In this document: piece after piece, positions 1-12,347 of the stretch
How the letters are laid out: the number at the start of each line of letters is the position of its first letter
How positions within the stretch are numbered: the first letter of the stretch is position 1
Assembly: GCA_951217055.1 (NCBI GenBank)
Contig: OX578276.1
Span: 114,560,313-114,624,312, forward strand
Reading direction: 5' to 3'
DNA length: 64,000 nucleotides
Source of the DNA: Gerris lacustris
Lineage: Eukaryota; Arthropoda; Insecta; Hemiptera; Gerridae
Program-made: the position numbers and the translations under genes
Notes under the pieces: model-generated
The model's input: only the letters and a program-made list of their open reading frames with translations
Told to the model about the DNA's origin: nothing
Databases searched by the model: none

Positions 1-59
1 GAAAACTACTTATTTATTTTTAACTTTAATATGGTAAGATTAGTATATTTAAATAAACT

Positions 60-262
60 ATAGTCCAGGAGATATCATACAAAAAATTGTCTGACTAACA
101 TCAAGCTAGAATTTTTTATACAAGTTAATGATTTGGTCGGCTAAGTTCGTCTGCGGGGCATAGCTTCTTGGCAATAGGCATTTGAAAAAAATCAAACTGG
201 TAGAGAGCGGCCATGTCTCACCAATTATGGTAGACAATGTGATTTTTCTTGGCCTGGATCTT
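60..262 (+). repeat. Solo arm of a foldback-type element
   Basis: This stretch matches the left arm of the foldback element at 50876-51450. Shared strings include GGCTAAGTTCGTCTGCGGG, GGCAATAGGCATTTGAAAA and GACAATGTGATT. No inverted partner is seen beside it, so it is a single arm or a truncated copy. It has no coding capacity of its own. Confidence 0.6.
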
Positions 263-289
263 AATATATTACTTAATTTTATAATTAAC

Positions 290-1545
290 TAGCTTTCACC
301 CCGCGCTCCGCGCGGGGCTCATGCTAGGTATTAGTGGCTATGTTTCCTATAATTATGTAGGCCTAGCAATTAAATTAAATTCCTAAATAATTTTGTTTCC
401 AAAGCCTTATAGGAATTAAATCAGGACTATATTACACATCATTAATTCCATCATTAGGAATTTAATACTCTCCAAATCATAGTTTGGATTCTATCTACAT
501 ATTTTAAAAATAGCCAGTAGAAACTAAGTAATATAGTAATAACTAACAATGCCAAAAAAAGGTATAATGAATAAAAAAAAAAAAAACGTAGAAAAAACCA
601 ATTAAACTGGGAAATCATTGAACAATCATCAACAATGATGGTGCATTATTTAATTACCATCCTCTTCATTCAATACGGCAGTTGCACCAGTAAATATTTA
701 ATAACTCTAGTTAGAGGAACAATTAGTAAAATAATAAATACTTGATTTAAAGAGCATTAGTTTGAGGTTTAAGCACTCCAATCAGAAATTAAATCGGTCA
801 ACAATTGCGGACGCCATAAGCGCTCAAAGTGAAATTTCTTTTTAAAAATTAAAATTTAGCTCTATTTAAGGTAAAACCGATGAAATTACAACAAAAAGTA
901 ATAACCAAATTTGTAGATCTTTTAAAATTAGTTACAGCTGGCGCAATCAGCTTGTTGATACAATTTACTGTTTAGCCACAATAAACCTCTAAAAAACTTT
1001 AAAGTGCGTCCACCATTTTTAATTTTTTAGGGGGGGGGGGGGGGGGGTATATATTTTTTTAACGTTCCGGATTTTTTCAATGGGGTTAGGCCAATTTCCG
1101 ACCAAACGCAAAAAACCGCAAGTCTCTAGGTGGTCTAGAAGTACCCAAACATTTTCAATAGCAAATTTGTGGGGTTTGTTTACGGCGGGTCAACCTATTT
1201 TTTTTTTTTTTTTTAGGTTATGTTTTATATACTTTTTTTTTATAAAATTGTAAATAACTTTGGTTCTACTCAATATTTTTCGATGAAACCAAGCCTACAA
1301 ATTGCGCAACATGTTTGCGCTCACCCTTGAAAAAAAATTAATCGATTTCATTAAGCCAGTTTTGCGCCTATAAAGTCTGACTGGGGCGACAGACACACAT
1401 ACATACCCACTTACATATCCACATACATAAACGAAAAAAGTTATGGCCGGATTCGGTTTTTGGAATGTCCAAAATGAAAAAGTATCCAAAAAAGTTTCAA
1501 TTCTGACCAATGTACAGACAAAACTTTAATTTTATATATATAGAT
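290..1545. repeat. Interspersed retro-like repeat, unclassified
   Basis: The left edge has the GC-rich motif CTAGCTTTCACCCCGCGCTC, typical of short dispersed elements in arthropods. The right edge carries a GACAGACACACATACATACC run and ends in TATATATATAGATAG. A shorter relative of the left edge (GAGCGGAGCTCATGCTAG) is at about 27065. An 18-nt G run sits at 1030-1047. I see no intact ORF. The limits and the unity of the element are inferred. Confidence 0.35.
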
Positions 1546-1580
1546 AGTAATCACTCACGTTTTAATTTTATTAATAATGT

Positions 1581-1819
1581 TTGACAATGACAATGTCGTA
1601 TGAATAAATATTAACTTGCTGCATTCACAACATCCTACTATTAACTTATTTTCGGATTCCCTGATGCTTTGAAATTTTAAAGATTCTAAACAGTTCCTAA
1701 ATGGTTGTGGCCCCAATGTTAATTTTGAACTAATATGAAAATAAGAAAATGCATATTAAGGGGGGGATGTTGTGAATGCAGTAAATTAATATGTATTTAT
1801 ACGACATTGTCATTGTCAA
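1581..1819. mobile_element. MITE with 55-bp terminal inverted repeats
   Basis: The left arm (1581-1635) starts TTGACAATGACAATGTCGTA and its reverse complement recurs at 1765-1819 with few mismatches. The 130 bp between them is non-coding. A third, truncated arm copy (about 1821-1862, containing TTAACTTGCTGCATTCACAA) follows at once and is cut by the palindrome at 1863. I did not find a clean target duplication, so the superfamily is open. Confidence 0.6.
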
Positions 1820-1862
1820 TAATATTGTCGTATTAATACATATTAACTTGCTGCATTCACAA

Positions 1863-2018
1863 GAATTATCATGATCCTATACAAACTCCTGAGTACAAAA
1901 TTAGTTAGAAGACCAAAATTTGATTTGACGTTAGTCTGTCCCTTGATAAGTTAGTCATTCAAATATTATACTACAAATCAAAGTGGTCACCTGTGTCTAG
2001 ACACCATACATAATGTAG

Positions 2019-2058
<40 letters not shown>

Positions 2059-2214
2059 CTACATTATGTATGGTGTCTAGACACAGGTGACCACTTTGAT
2101 TTGTAGTATAATATTTGAATGACTAACTTATCAAGGGACAGACTAACGTCAAATCAAATTTTGGTCTTCTAACTAATTTTGTACTCAGGAGTTTGTATAG
2201 GATCATGATAATTC
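1863..2214. repeat. Perfect 158-bp-arm palindrome (foldback core)
   Basis: Positions 1863-2020 and 2057-2214 are exact reverse complements by eye, separated by 36 bp of alternating AT. Arm sequence is related to the centre of the foldback element at 51080-51200 (shared CATGATCCT, TTAGTTAGTCA-like and CAAAGTGGTCA-like blocks). It would form a long hairpin. No gene is present. Confidence 0.85.
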
Positions 2215-2396
<182 letters not shown>

Positions 2397-2939
2397 TATA
2401 TATCATTAAATAATCATCAATTCTTCATAGATATTAATCATAGATTCTTTCTCGTTTGCTAATGAAGTACAAAAATTAAGTTAAATTAGTAAATTAGTAA
2501 ATTAGTTAAGTTTATCATCGTTTTGTCTATAGAAAAATAACCTCTATTGTTCGTTTATTCCTGGATTAGCTTTCCTCCCGATGCTTTTAGTGAGCGAGGA
2601 GTGGTCCGATGTAACAAATATAGCTTCAATATTAGTTATAACTGACTCTAAACAAGCTAAAAATATTTATTATTTTATTTCTAATAGCTTCAATCGAAGG
2701 GAGTTTTTGTTAGAAAAATAAATAAATATATGTGTACAAAATAATATAGCATTAATTACCATTAGCACTAATTATTATGTTATGTAACAATTGTATGTTT
2801 CGGTTAGTAGAGGAGCCGTTCTTTTTCTTTTGGTGACCCTTTGTATAAAACTATATGTTTTAAATACAAATATAGATATTATTATTATTTCTTCCTGGAT
2901 TATTCTGGATCATTATTGAGCTTATAGAAATGTCTGGGC

Positions 2940-3340
2940 TATGTATACTATTTTTATGTATATATGTATGTGTCACTCCAGATGCACTTAAAAAACCAAA
3001 CGAATTTTAAAATATCGATAATATCAAAGGAAAGGATGAGTTCGTCGTAATTTAGGGTCAAAAATATCATAAAAACGGGTTTTTTCCATTTTACCCCACT
3101 CATATATGAAAATATGACAAAAGTGTACATAAAAACAATTACAGTACTCTTAAAGAGCTTTCTAACGACATGTATTTTGACGGGGTAAATACTATTTTGA
3201 CTTTTGTACCCCGTACCTACTCCTGTGTACCAATTTTTTTTTTTCACCCATAAAAATTTTCATAAATTATTATAAGCTAATAATAAGCAGATTTCTTTGT
3301 AAATTCGTTTATTAAGTCATGGTGCATGACTGGGCTTTTT
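2940..3340. repeat. Dispersed repeat, copy 1
   Basis: Shares long near-identical stretches with 21080-21510, including GTCACTCCAGA, AAAGGATGAGTTCGT, TACTCTTAAAGAGCTTTC and AAGTCATGGTGCATGACTGG. Both copies start near a TATGTATATATG run. No coding capacity is seen and no class can be assigned. Confidence 0.7.
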
Positions 3341-6029
3341 TTTTTATAAATAATCTGTATTACCGTTGTAAGACCATTGGCCAAAATAATTAGTTATTCT
3401 TATTATTAAAAAAAATATTGGGCACTTTCTTTCTAAAATAAATTGTTGTTAAATAAGCAAATGGTTTTCATATGATGGTACTTTTAAGCCTTTTCACATC
3501 AAGTTCATTTCTTAGAATTTGAAGCATTCTAAAATAAAGTGTGCTTTATGTTACCAACTACATATTATTTATAAATTCCAAGCCGTGCATATTTTTAAGT
3601 CTGTTTGTACCCACCTAAAGAATTGTTTATTGCTCATTTTATCAACGTATTTTAAAATGCAAACATGTTTAAATGGAATGTGTGTTTTGAAATTAACGAA
3701 GAAGATTCATATGATTCACTAACTTAATGATAAATTTATACGAGAAAGATTTAAGAATTATTTTATGGAATAACAGAGAATTAATGTTTCAGTGTTTCTA
3801 TATTGCTTGAAGTATACATTCTTTATTTTGCTATAAATATTTATTGTATTATTTAAGTTAATCGCAGGTAAACTCAGTTTGAGTTTAATAAATTTAAACG
3901 AGGAAGTCAAATTTAAATTAGATGTACATGCTAGATAAGTGAACACTTAAAATGTAATTTTATATGGGAGTGTTATATTTTCAGATGGGAGTTCAAGACT
4001 GCATAGAGTAGAGTAAAGTGATCTCTCAGGTTGAATCTAAAAGCCAAACCATATATAAATTAATTAACTTCGCACAGCGCAATTAATCCGGTTAACCTGT
4101 TACTTGCAATAATGCAGAGCGTGGCTTTATAGAAAAAGGACTATATTTATTATAGAGGCGGAGGAGTTAATGTAAGGGTGTTAGTGCGATGAACGTCAGA
4201 CCTACAATAGATTTACTGCTTGTAAAGATTCAACGCTCAGATACTTCCGCGTTGTATTGAGTTTAAAAGATAAAATATACCTGAAGAGCTACTGCAATAT
4301 AATACGGCGTTTAATAACTTCAATACTTGAATTTTAAAGTGAAAAATTACTTGCACGATGGAAGGTGTGGTTACAGTGGGAAAATTAATAAGGTATAGAA
4401 TTATTTATTTTTCGTCACTCAACCGTAAACACATAACCGCAAAACACTAGTTTCCGGTATAATTAAAATATTCCTTGTTTTTTAAGAAGAAAATAATTAA
4501 AAATAATGTTTATTTATAATTATTATAGGTAAATGTAATTTTTCTTTTAAACAAATGAATCAATGAAACCATTTGCTTAGTTAAGACTAATTTTGCATCT
4601 GATCTCCGAAGGAAACGGAAGCATTATTATCTTTTTATTTGTAACTCGAAATCCCTCAACCAAAATGCATTTCAAATAACTAGTAACATTTTTGGTCTGA
4701 TGTCAGTTTGTTTTGCGAACGCCCTAACTTTGAAATCTGCTTTTCCGGTTTTGATTATTTACCTGTCAAAGTTAGCATGCAGATTATTTTATTCTGATAC
4801 TTATACTTATCTTATACTTGTATGAGAGAGAATTCTTTCTTTGTGATTTGACGCGAGGAACTAATTCACTACTTAATAATAATTTGCAGTCGTTATTTCT
4901 TTTAACTAAATTTACACAAATTCACAAGAAGTGGATTAGTTAGAAAAATATCCTACAGACAGTTTAATGGATATTACATATTGGGTAAAAAGAAATCAGA
5001 TAAACTTCTGTAGGCGAACACTTTAGTTCAGAATGTCCAATTCGGCCCTACATTATTTATTTTTTAATGCGTGGGCGCCAGTTAAGATTACTTTCATTCA
5101 GTAAATAACTGATTTGAAAATGGAAAAAATATTGTTTCTTTTCATAAAGTTAAAAAGGATGATAAAAATTCAATAACAAAACTTGAAGCGTATAGATGTC
5201 ACTATATATACATATATTTACTTTGGTATTATATAACTGTATATGCGATTTAAATATATAATAATTATTAACCTTTCCAATTTGGCTCTTAATCATCATA
5301 AATTATTTATTTATTGAAACAGCCTAAATAAATCAATAATATACCTTTAATTTGATACCCCACTCAAAATGTTTAAAAGACACGCAAAATGTTGATGTTT
5401 TTTGATAAAATCGCGTGGAAAATTAAACACTTTCCACGAGAGTTATATATTTTTGTAATCCTCTTTTCCATACCTTTCATTTGATACCCTACTCAAAATT
5501 AAAAAAAAAAAATAAAAATCGGGTGACGTGAATTATCCGCCATTTTGGAATAGAGCAGCTGATAATTGTGAGTTCGCTATACTTTTCCTGTGTGCGCGTC
5601 AAAACGATCTTTAATACTGAAGTTTCATGTTTTTATCTCTTTTCATTTAAAAGTTATTGGAACCGTACAGGGTGACAAACAAGCAGACAGAGACAGGAAC
5701 GAAACTATAAGGGTTTTTTTTTGTTTTACCAATAAAACCCTAATAAATGAGAAAATTTTCTTCCACTTATTGTCAAAAAGTCAAAACCATTTAAGTTAAT
5801 TAAAACAGCAATTATTTTTCTAAACTATTAGAAATAATTATTTTCAAGATTTGAAATTGCTTGTAAGGACCATTGGCCTCGAATTTTAAGCTCTCTAAAT
5901 ACCTATTATAAAAAAAATCTCTCTAAATATATTAAAATAAAATAAATATATTATTCAATTAAATTTAACGAATTTAATGAAGCTTTCTCTCTCCTGGAGG
6001 TTAGCGGCCTACCTACCAATAACAGACAG
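3341..6029. other. AT-rich gene-less stretch
   Basis: No credible ORF or RNA gene. It holds scraps of dispersed repeats only: a GCTTCC-family edge near 4600-4625 (CTCCGAAGGAAACGGAAGC) and two short related blocks at 5350-5400 and 5480-5530 (GATACCCCACTCAAAAT and GATACCCTACTCAAAAT). The short open frames here lack protein-like composition. Confidence 0.6.
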
Positions 6030-6276
6030 GCTATGATTCAAACTTAAAGATCAGTCACCTCTTCCATTAGAACTAAACCCCTCACATAAAACCAAATCAA
6101 CTTCACTCAGCTTATTTAATAATCCTAGAATGTTTACTACGTTTGGTCAACAATGCTGGTCATATAGAGGTGCCACTTTAATTAATAAACTTCCCATTGA
6201 GTTCAGGTCCTCTTCAAATCTAGCAATATTTAGACGCAAACTAAAGAAACTACATAGAGTCCCCTTAATTCATTAA
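6030..6276 (+). pseudogene. Non-LTR reverse transcriptase C-terminus relic (CR1-like)
   Basis: One forward frame reads about 60 codons up to the TAA at 6274-6276 and contains SYRGATLINKLPIEFRSSS followed by LAIFRRKLKK. This is the pattern (F/Y-RGA-x-WN-x-LP...FKRxLK) that closes ORF2 of many CR1- and Daphne-like retrotransposons. Upstream the frame has an in-frame TGA, and the finger, palm and endonuclease regions are missing. So only the 3' end of a dead insertion remains. The clade is inferred from the motif alone. Confidence 0.5.
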
Positions 6277-6454
6277 TTAATATTGTTTTTAGTCTGGATC
6301 TTATTATTATTATAACTTTTATGTGATTAGAAATCAGATAAGTATCAAGTTTGTTACTCATCTATTTTTATTATTCTTATTCATTATCTAAGTAAAATTG
6401 TATTTTTTTATTTTCCTTCTTTTTGTAATTCACCCACATATTGTTTTACATATA

Positions 6455-6790
6455 CTTTTTGCTTCCGAGCTTACCGAAGGTAATGGAAGCATTGTGTTCA
6501 CTTTTGAGAACAAAAAAGTTTTATGCCTCCGATTTTAAAAATTCCAAGACAGAAATCCGTTTCAGACATCAGGGAACATTTTTGGTTCCGTGTCTGTCTG
6601 TCTGTCTGTCTGTCTGTCGGTCTGTGTGTCCGCGAATCGTGAAACGTGCGACGATAACTTAGGTAAATGTTGCCCGATTTTCATGAAATTTGGTAGGCAT
6701 GTTTATTTTACCAATGCTCAGGTCGAGTTCGTTGGACAACGTTATCCGCTCGCGTAAACGTGAACTTCAAATTTACAATTGGAATTCTCG
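6455..6790 (+). repeat. Arm of the GCTTCCGAGC repeat family
   Basis: Begins TTTTTGCTTCCGAGCTTACC and continues through a TGTC run (GTCTGTCTGTCTGTCTGTC) to GATTTTCATGAAATTTGG. Single or paired arms of the same family recur, in either orientation, at about 16324, 17540, 22080, 44600, 49260, 49790, 52732, 53299, 56400 and 58130. Non-coding. Confidence 0.65.
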
Positions 6791-6967
6791 GTCGGGAAAA
6801 AAATCAAACCTTATCTATTCAATGAGACGAACATTTTTTTCAAATACAATTTTTTAGTAAAACCTACAGCGACACCCCTATAAGTGTTAAAGATCGCTAA
6901 AAAGTGTTAATTGTTCTTACACAATAAACATTAAAACAATAAAGTAATTAAACTTTAATGATAATAT

Positions 6968-7022
6968 AACAATAAAGTACATGATAGGATGCGAGGAAGC
7001 TATGTGCCACACTAATAGGCAG
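6968..7022 (-). repeat. Short conserved block (CACATAGCTTCCTCGC family)
   Basis: On the minus strand this reads CTGCCTATTAGTGTGGCACA followed by TAGCTTCCTCGCATCCTATC. Five further copies of this roughly 45-bp block are in the window, at about 21813, 43345, 50672, 51667 and 52821. What element it belongs to is not clear. Confidence 0.55.
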
Positions 7023-7222
7023 TGTATTTTCCCTTCAACTAATTAAACTAATCAAACTATCATCATTTACCTACCTTACTATCTCATATCTATTACCATA
7101 TCTTTACTATCTATACAATTTAATAAAAAAAATAAAATAAAAAAATAACTCAGTTTTACCCTTAATATTATTTTTATCTCTTCTCTAATTCTACATTTTT
7201 CTTCTATGTACTTAAAAAAAAA

Positions 7223-7405
7223 CCAAAAAAAAAAAAAAAAAAACTTTATCACTATTTTAGTTACTATCTCTTCTATCACTCTTATTATACATAACTTTAC
7301 TTTTCTTATGTCCTTCTAAACCACCTGGGAGTCTCCCTCTCACACCTCAGACTTTGCCTACTGTAAGTGGTAGCTTTTTTAAAAATAAATTGTTTATTTT
7401 ATATT

Positions 7406-7450
<45 letters not shown>

Positions 7451-7631
7451 AAAAAAAAAAAAAAAAAAACTTTATCACTATTTTAGTTACTATCTCTTCT
7501 ATCACTCTTATTATACATAACTTTACTTTTCTTATGTCCTTCTAAACCACCTGGGAGTCTCCCTCTCACACCTCAGACTTTGCCTACTGTAAGTGGTAGC
7601 TTTTTTAAAAATAAATTGTTTATTTTATATT

Positions 7632-7704
<73 letters not shown>
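7223..7704. repeat. 226-bp tandem duplication with long poly(A)
   Basis: Two near-identical units (7223-7448 and from 7449) each start CC followed by an A run, pass through CACCTGGGAGTCTCCCTCTC and end in another A run. The last A run (7637-7704) is 68 nt. The shape fits a retrotransposed or slippage-duplicated poly(A)-bounded segment. Exact A-run length may be an assembly estimate. Confidence 0.75.
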
Positions 7705-7706
<2 letters not shown>

Positions 7707-9947
7707 TATTTCATTTCTTGTATAAATAAACTCTGATAAAGCAAAAAAAAAAAATCAATTAGTGAATTGGACACGTCCTGTCCTGGCTCTGATTTGAGGC
7801 ACCTTCCGCCCTGAGCAAACATTTTATAGGCGTCCCTAATTTTTGGCCTCAACTGAGGGGACGGGGATAGATTTCGATGCCCCAAATAGCTAGTAGGCAA
7901 AAAAAGAGGTCGACAATCTTTTGATTTCCGCTTCCTTTCTTTCGTTCTCACAAGATTTTAGTGCTTCTCTAAAACTGGCACTTGCCCAGTCTGCCCATTG
8001 GTATACAGGACCTGATTCTGTACAGACACAGAAGACCACTGGCAAAAGATATAATAAACCCTGTTACCATTTTTTGGACTTGGATGACTTTTAAAGGTGC
8101 AAAATTATAAATTTTAAATAACGCCATTACAGAACTCAGCAAACAGTCTTTCCCTGTATTTTTAGTAGTAAGGTTTATAATAGAAGAAAATATAAAATGG
8201 CCACTAACTGTTCAAATAATTTCTTAACTCCTGTCCCTGTCCCTCACTCTCATATAAAAATTAATATTGTACGAACAATAGTTTAGCTAAGGGATAAGAA
8301 CAACAAATACATATAAATGTTTTTTGTTTTTTTTCAATAACTACATCACTAATTTCGAAATTCATTATATTTAACATAATTAGTTTTACAAATATTCACA
8401 CATCACATCGTTACATTTTAATTTTAAAATTACATGGAAGCATCAAATTAAAATTTATCAACAAAATAAATATATTTACAAACTTAAATCATTATAAATT
8501 ACAATTACAAATACGTGTTAACTAGTAATACCCCTACATTATAATTAATTACAGCAACTTATTTTTATTATTTTTCGGGAAAATTGATATTAAATAGGAC
8601 TGAATATCTGTTGAAGTGTATATTACAAAGAAAAAAAATGGAAATATCTTATTAAATACAAGAAATTAATAAGAAAATCTAAGCAGCTAAATATTATGAA
8701 CTCAAACTCGTAAATTCACTAAATGAATTAATTAACTCTTTTAGTTCTTATGTATAAGACCAGATATTAGCAGAGAAAATATGATTTTAAGGCTTATGAG
8801 AAGTAACGGACTTAAATAAAAACAAATTTTAATAAACGCTTCTCTTGCAATCGGTAAATGTAAAAAAAAAAAAAATAAAAAATAATAATACTGCTCTTTA
8901 AAGTGGGCATTTTACTTTTTATATCTTTTTTCATACATAATATATTATTTCGGTGAAACATGTTAAAGATAATTTTATAATATACACATATCGATATTTA
9001 TTCATACAAATCTCGGTCAAATATTTAACTAATTATTGTAAAAACGTTTAAATAATTTAATAATATACTTATACTTTCCTTTTTAATTTTACTTTAAAAA
9101 GAAAATACTGAAACAGTTTTACATTATTAGGTTTAAGATAAATATTTATTAACAGTCCAGTAAATGAGAAACCTCTATACAATAGTCTTCAGTATCTTTT
9201 CAGTAGATGCTCAAAGAAATTATTATATTTTATAAATACATATAGAAAAACTTAAAACAAGAAGAGTAAACTTTCGTACAAAATACTATATCATTGTTTT
9301 TCTAACTTATGTGTAATAGAAACAAGCAACCTATACTGGGCAAATAAAAGAAAAAAATACATATATCACAATGAAATTATGGGTCCTTGCTTGGTAAAAA
9401 TACCACAAACAACAAACGATTTCATCGTCATAAAATAGAGAACTTTTTGGGTGAATATTATAAAGAATAAAATCCCAGTTAATTTCATTTGGCCATTAAA
9501 ACTATATTAGTTAATACTTAAAATAGTTTTATTTGAGATCGAAAACAGATTTGATCTTCAGATTTTAATATCTATATATACAAATCTAGATATATAAGTT
9601 AGTCGATTTTATTTAATGATGTTGAGGGCAGACCCTCAACGACAAAAATTACATTTTCTATTTTATGCAAGTAGTTTTGATTATAATTATTCTTGGTCGA
9701 AAATTTAATTAAATAGTTTGTAACCATTACTGGCTACAATTTTGGACTAAAAAAATACAATCACATGCTAAAATTGATCAATGTTTACTTTCCCTATATT
9801 ATTCAGTACGTGTTTTACACAATTCTCGTACGAACCAAATAATTATAATTTTTTTACTTCTATTTTTTAAAAAAACATACGATTGGAAAATGGCATAATT
9901 TACTGACTTTTAGAGTACCCATAATTTCATTACAATAATAATATTAC

Positions 9948-9953
9948 TAAAAT

Positions 9954-9986
<33 letters not shown>
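9948..9986. repeat. (AAT)n microsatellite
   Basis: About 12 tandem AAT/ATA units. Confidence 0.9.
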
Positions 9987-9988
<2 letters not shown>

Positions 9989-10494
9989 AAAAACTTATCA
10001 GATTATACCTATATGTTTAAGAATTACGTCAAGAACCATAGTTTTGAACAATATACACCATGAATTATCGAAATACTTCTAAAACAAGATTAGTCATTAG
10101 CAACCTTCGTAGCTTTTCTTAAGAGTAAACTTGTTAAAGGGCATGCATTATTTCTAAAAGGTAAAAAGATGCAGATTGCAGGTTTGAAGCAGCAAAAGAG
10201 CTAAATGAAGACAACAGGAAGGATGTTAAATTAAGGAGTGGTGCCGGTGCAGTCCTAACGGTATAGATTACTCCGCTAAATTAACCATTATAATCTAATG
10301 CTATTCGCAGCTTTTTCGTTTTTCCTAGGTAAGGAAACAATAGATTCTGTTATCTACTAGAACTCTTGTGAATCTGTTATACAACTGTTTACTTTTTTTT
10401 CTAATTCTACTAAGAAAACAAACTAAGATGTAGATAAAAAAAAGAATGTTGCTAGACATTCTTTTTTTAAATCAAATTTGAATCATTTAATTTT

Positions 10495-10532
10495 AATCAA
10501 ACTTGAAACATTGCCATGTTTCAAGTTTGATT
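10495..10532. repeat. 17-bp perfect hairpin
   Basis: AATCAAACTTGAAACAT and its reverse complement are separated by four bases (TGCC). Too short and isolated to call an RNA gene. Confidence 0.6.
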
Positions 10533-12256
10533 TACAATTTTTACGTTCTTTACACAATAAATAATTCATAATTTTATTTTCACACTAAATATTCTGAAAC
10601 TTGTTATAAGTAACATTTTGAAAAAAAAAAGATTTTTACATCAAATGCTTCCACAGAGCAGATCATTTGATATTGGATAAGTACCGACACTTCAAAATGA
10701 CTGCAGATTATCTGAAGGTTTTACAAGCGAGCTGATAAATATGATTTATAACCAATTTGTATACTTTCTGATTGATAATTGAAGTTATGAACAAACTTAG
10801 AAATCGTGCAATTTGTATAAACATACTGTGTAAATCATGACCTTTAAAATCCATTTCAGAGAACGTGCTCAATAGAGCTAATGCGATCACTGACTACTTT
10901 CTCAGTCGGTAAGGATCCAATAAGTACAATCCCACCAATGAATCAAAACATAATGATTCACTTGTCGATTTCCAAACCACTATTTTCTAAAGACTTGAAT
11001 TAACGAAACCGCATGACAAGTTAATGCGGTTCTAATTCATTTAATTATTATCAGTCTAAAAAAATAAAAAATAAATTTAAAAAAAAACATAATTAAAAGC
11101 TATATGCAGTTATTGTTATACCAGTAAATATTATTAATAAATGCAATCCTTGCATTTATTAATGTTTATTGCAGAATACATCTTAAACATTACAATCAAT
11201 TATTGGTGGGGTATTAATCTCAAACTGTTTATTTTCTATCTTACGCTATTTGAGGTGTAACCTTCAAAAGTATGTAAAAGGTGATTTTTTTTTTTGCTGT
11301 ATTTTACCTTCAAAAACACAGCAGGATTTTTTAATGGCCTACTTTGTGCATTAAATGTGGATTGCTATAGTAAAATGTTTCTTTAGATTTATATTTTTCC
11401 TTCCAAAGATTTAAATAACGAAAGAAAAAGCACGTTCTTTTTTTACAACATACATTGAGTACTGCTTGTTTTTGTACCTTTACGTTACATTGGAATGTTT
11501 ACTAGGTAAATAGCAGTAAAACAAATTGTTGGGTTAAAAATCCGTGTCAATTCAAGTTTTAAGTACTTCGTGACTCATCTTAAGACAGTGCAACGTGAGA
11601 CCTACATGAACAGACTTTATAGAAAAAAAAAAATAATAATAATAATAATGAAGGTCGTGATCTATCGGAAAGTCTATCTTTAGATATCCCTAAGAAAGCT
11701 GGTTTTCTAATAATGTCTAAGGAAAGTTAAAGAAAAAACTATGTTTTACTTTTGCTTTTGAAAGTAAAAGATGGTAATCAATATCATCCTTTACTAAGTA
11801 CTATACTATAGATCTGTAGTATATATGTATACATATAAACTGTTTATAAAGAAAGATACATATTGAGAATAAGAATTCTATATTGGATTTAGATACTTTT
11901 ACTCTTAATTCGATTAGATACAAATCAAACTGTTTATTTTGAATTTATCGGATATAAATTTTGATCAATTAAAATATTTCATTATAACCTTAAAATTTTT
12001 ACATTTATTTGAAGATAATAGAAATAGCAATTACGAAAGTGTGTTGTGACAGATATTAAATATATATTTGATTTACTTATTTATGCATTTTTTTGATCAT
12101 TTTAATTCACTAATCAGTAATTGAAAACGATATCAATATTAGGCATCTGCAGATGCGCCACTGCTTCCGTTCATTAGTTGCCTCTAAAATATAAAATTCT
12201 CAATCTCAGAATTATGTCAAAAAAAAAATTGAAAAAAATTTGATAACATAGTGTTC

Positions 12257-12258
<2 letters not shown>

Positions 12259-12341
<83 letters not shown>
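12259..12341. repeat. (TA)n microsatellite
   Basis: About 80 bp of uninterrupted TA dinucleotides. Confidence 0.95.
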
Positions 12342-12347
<6 letters not shown>

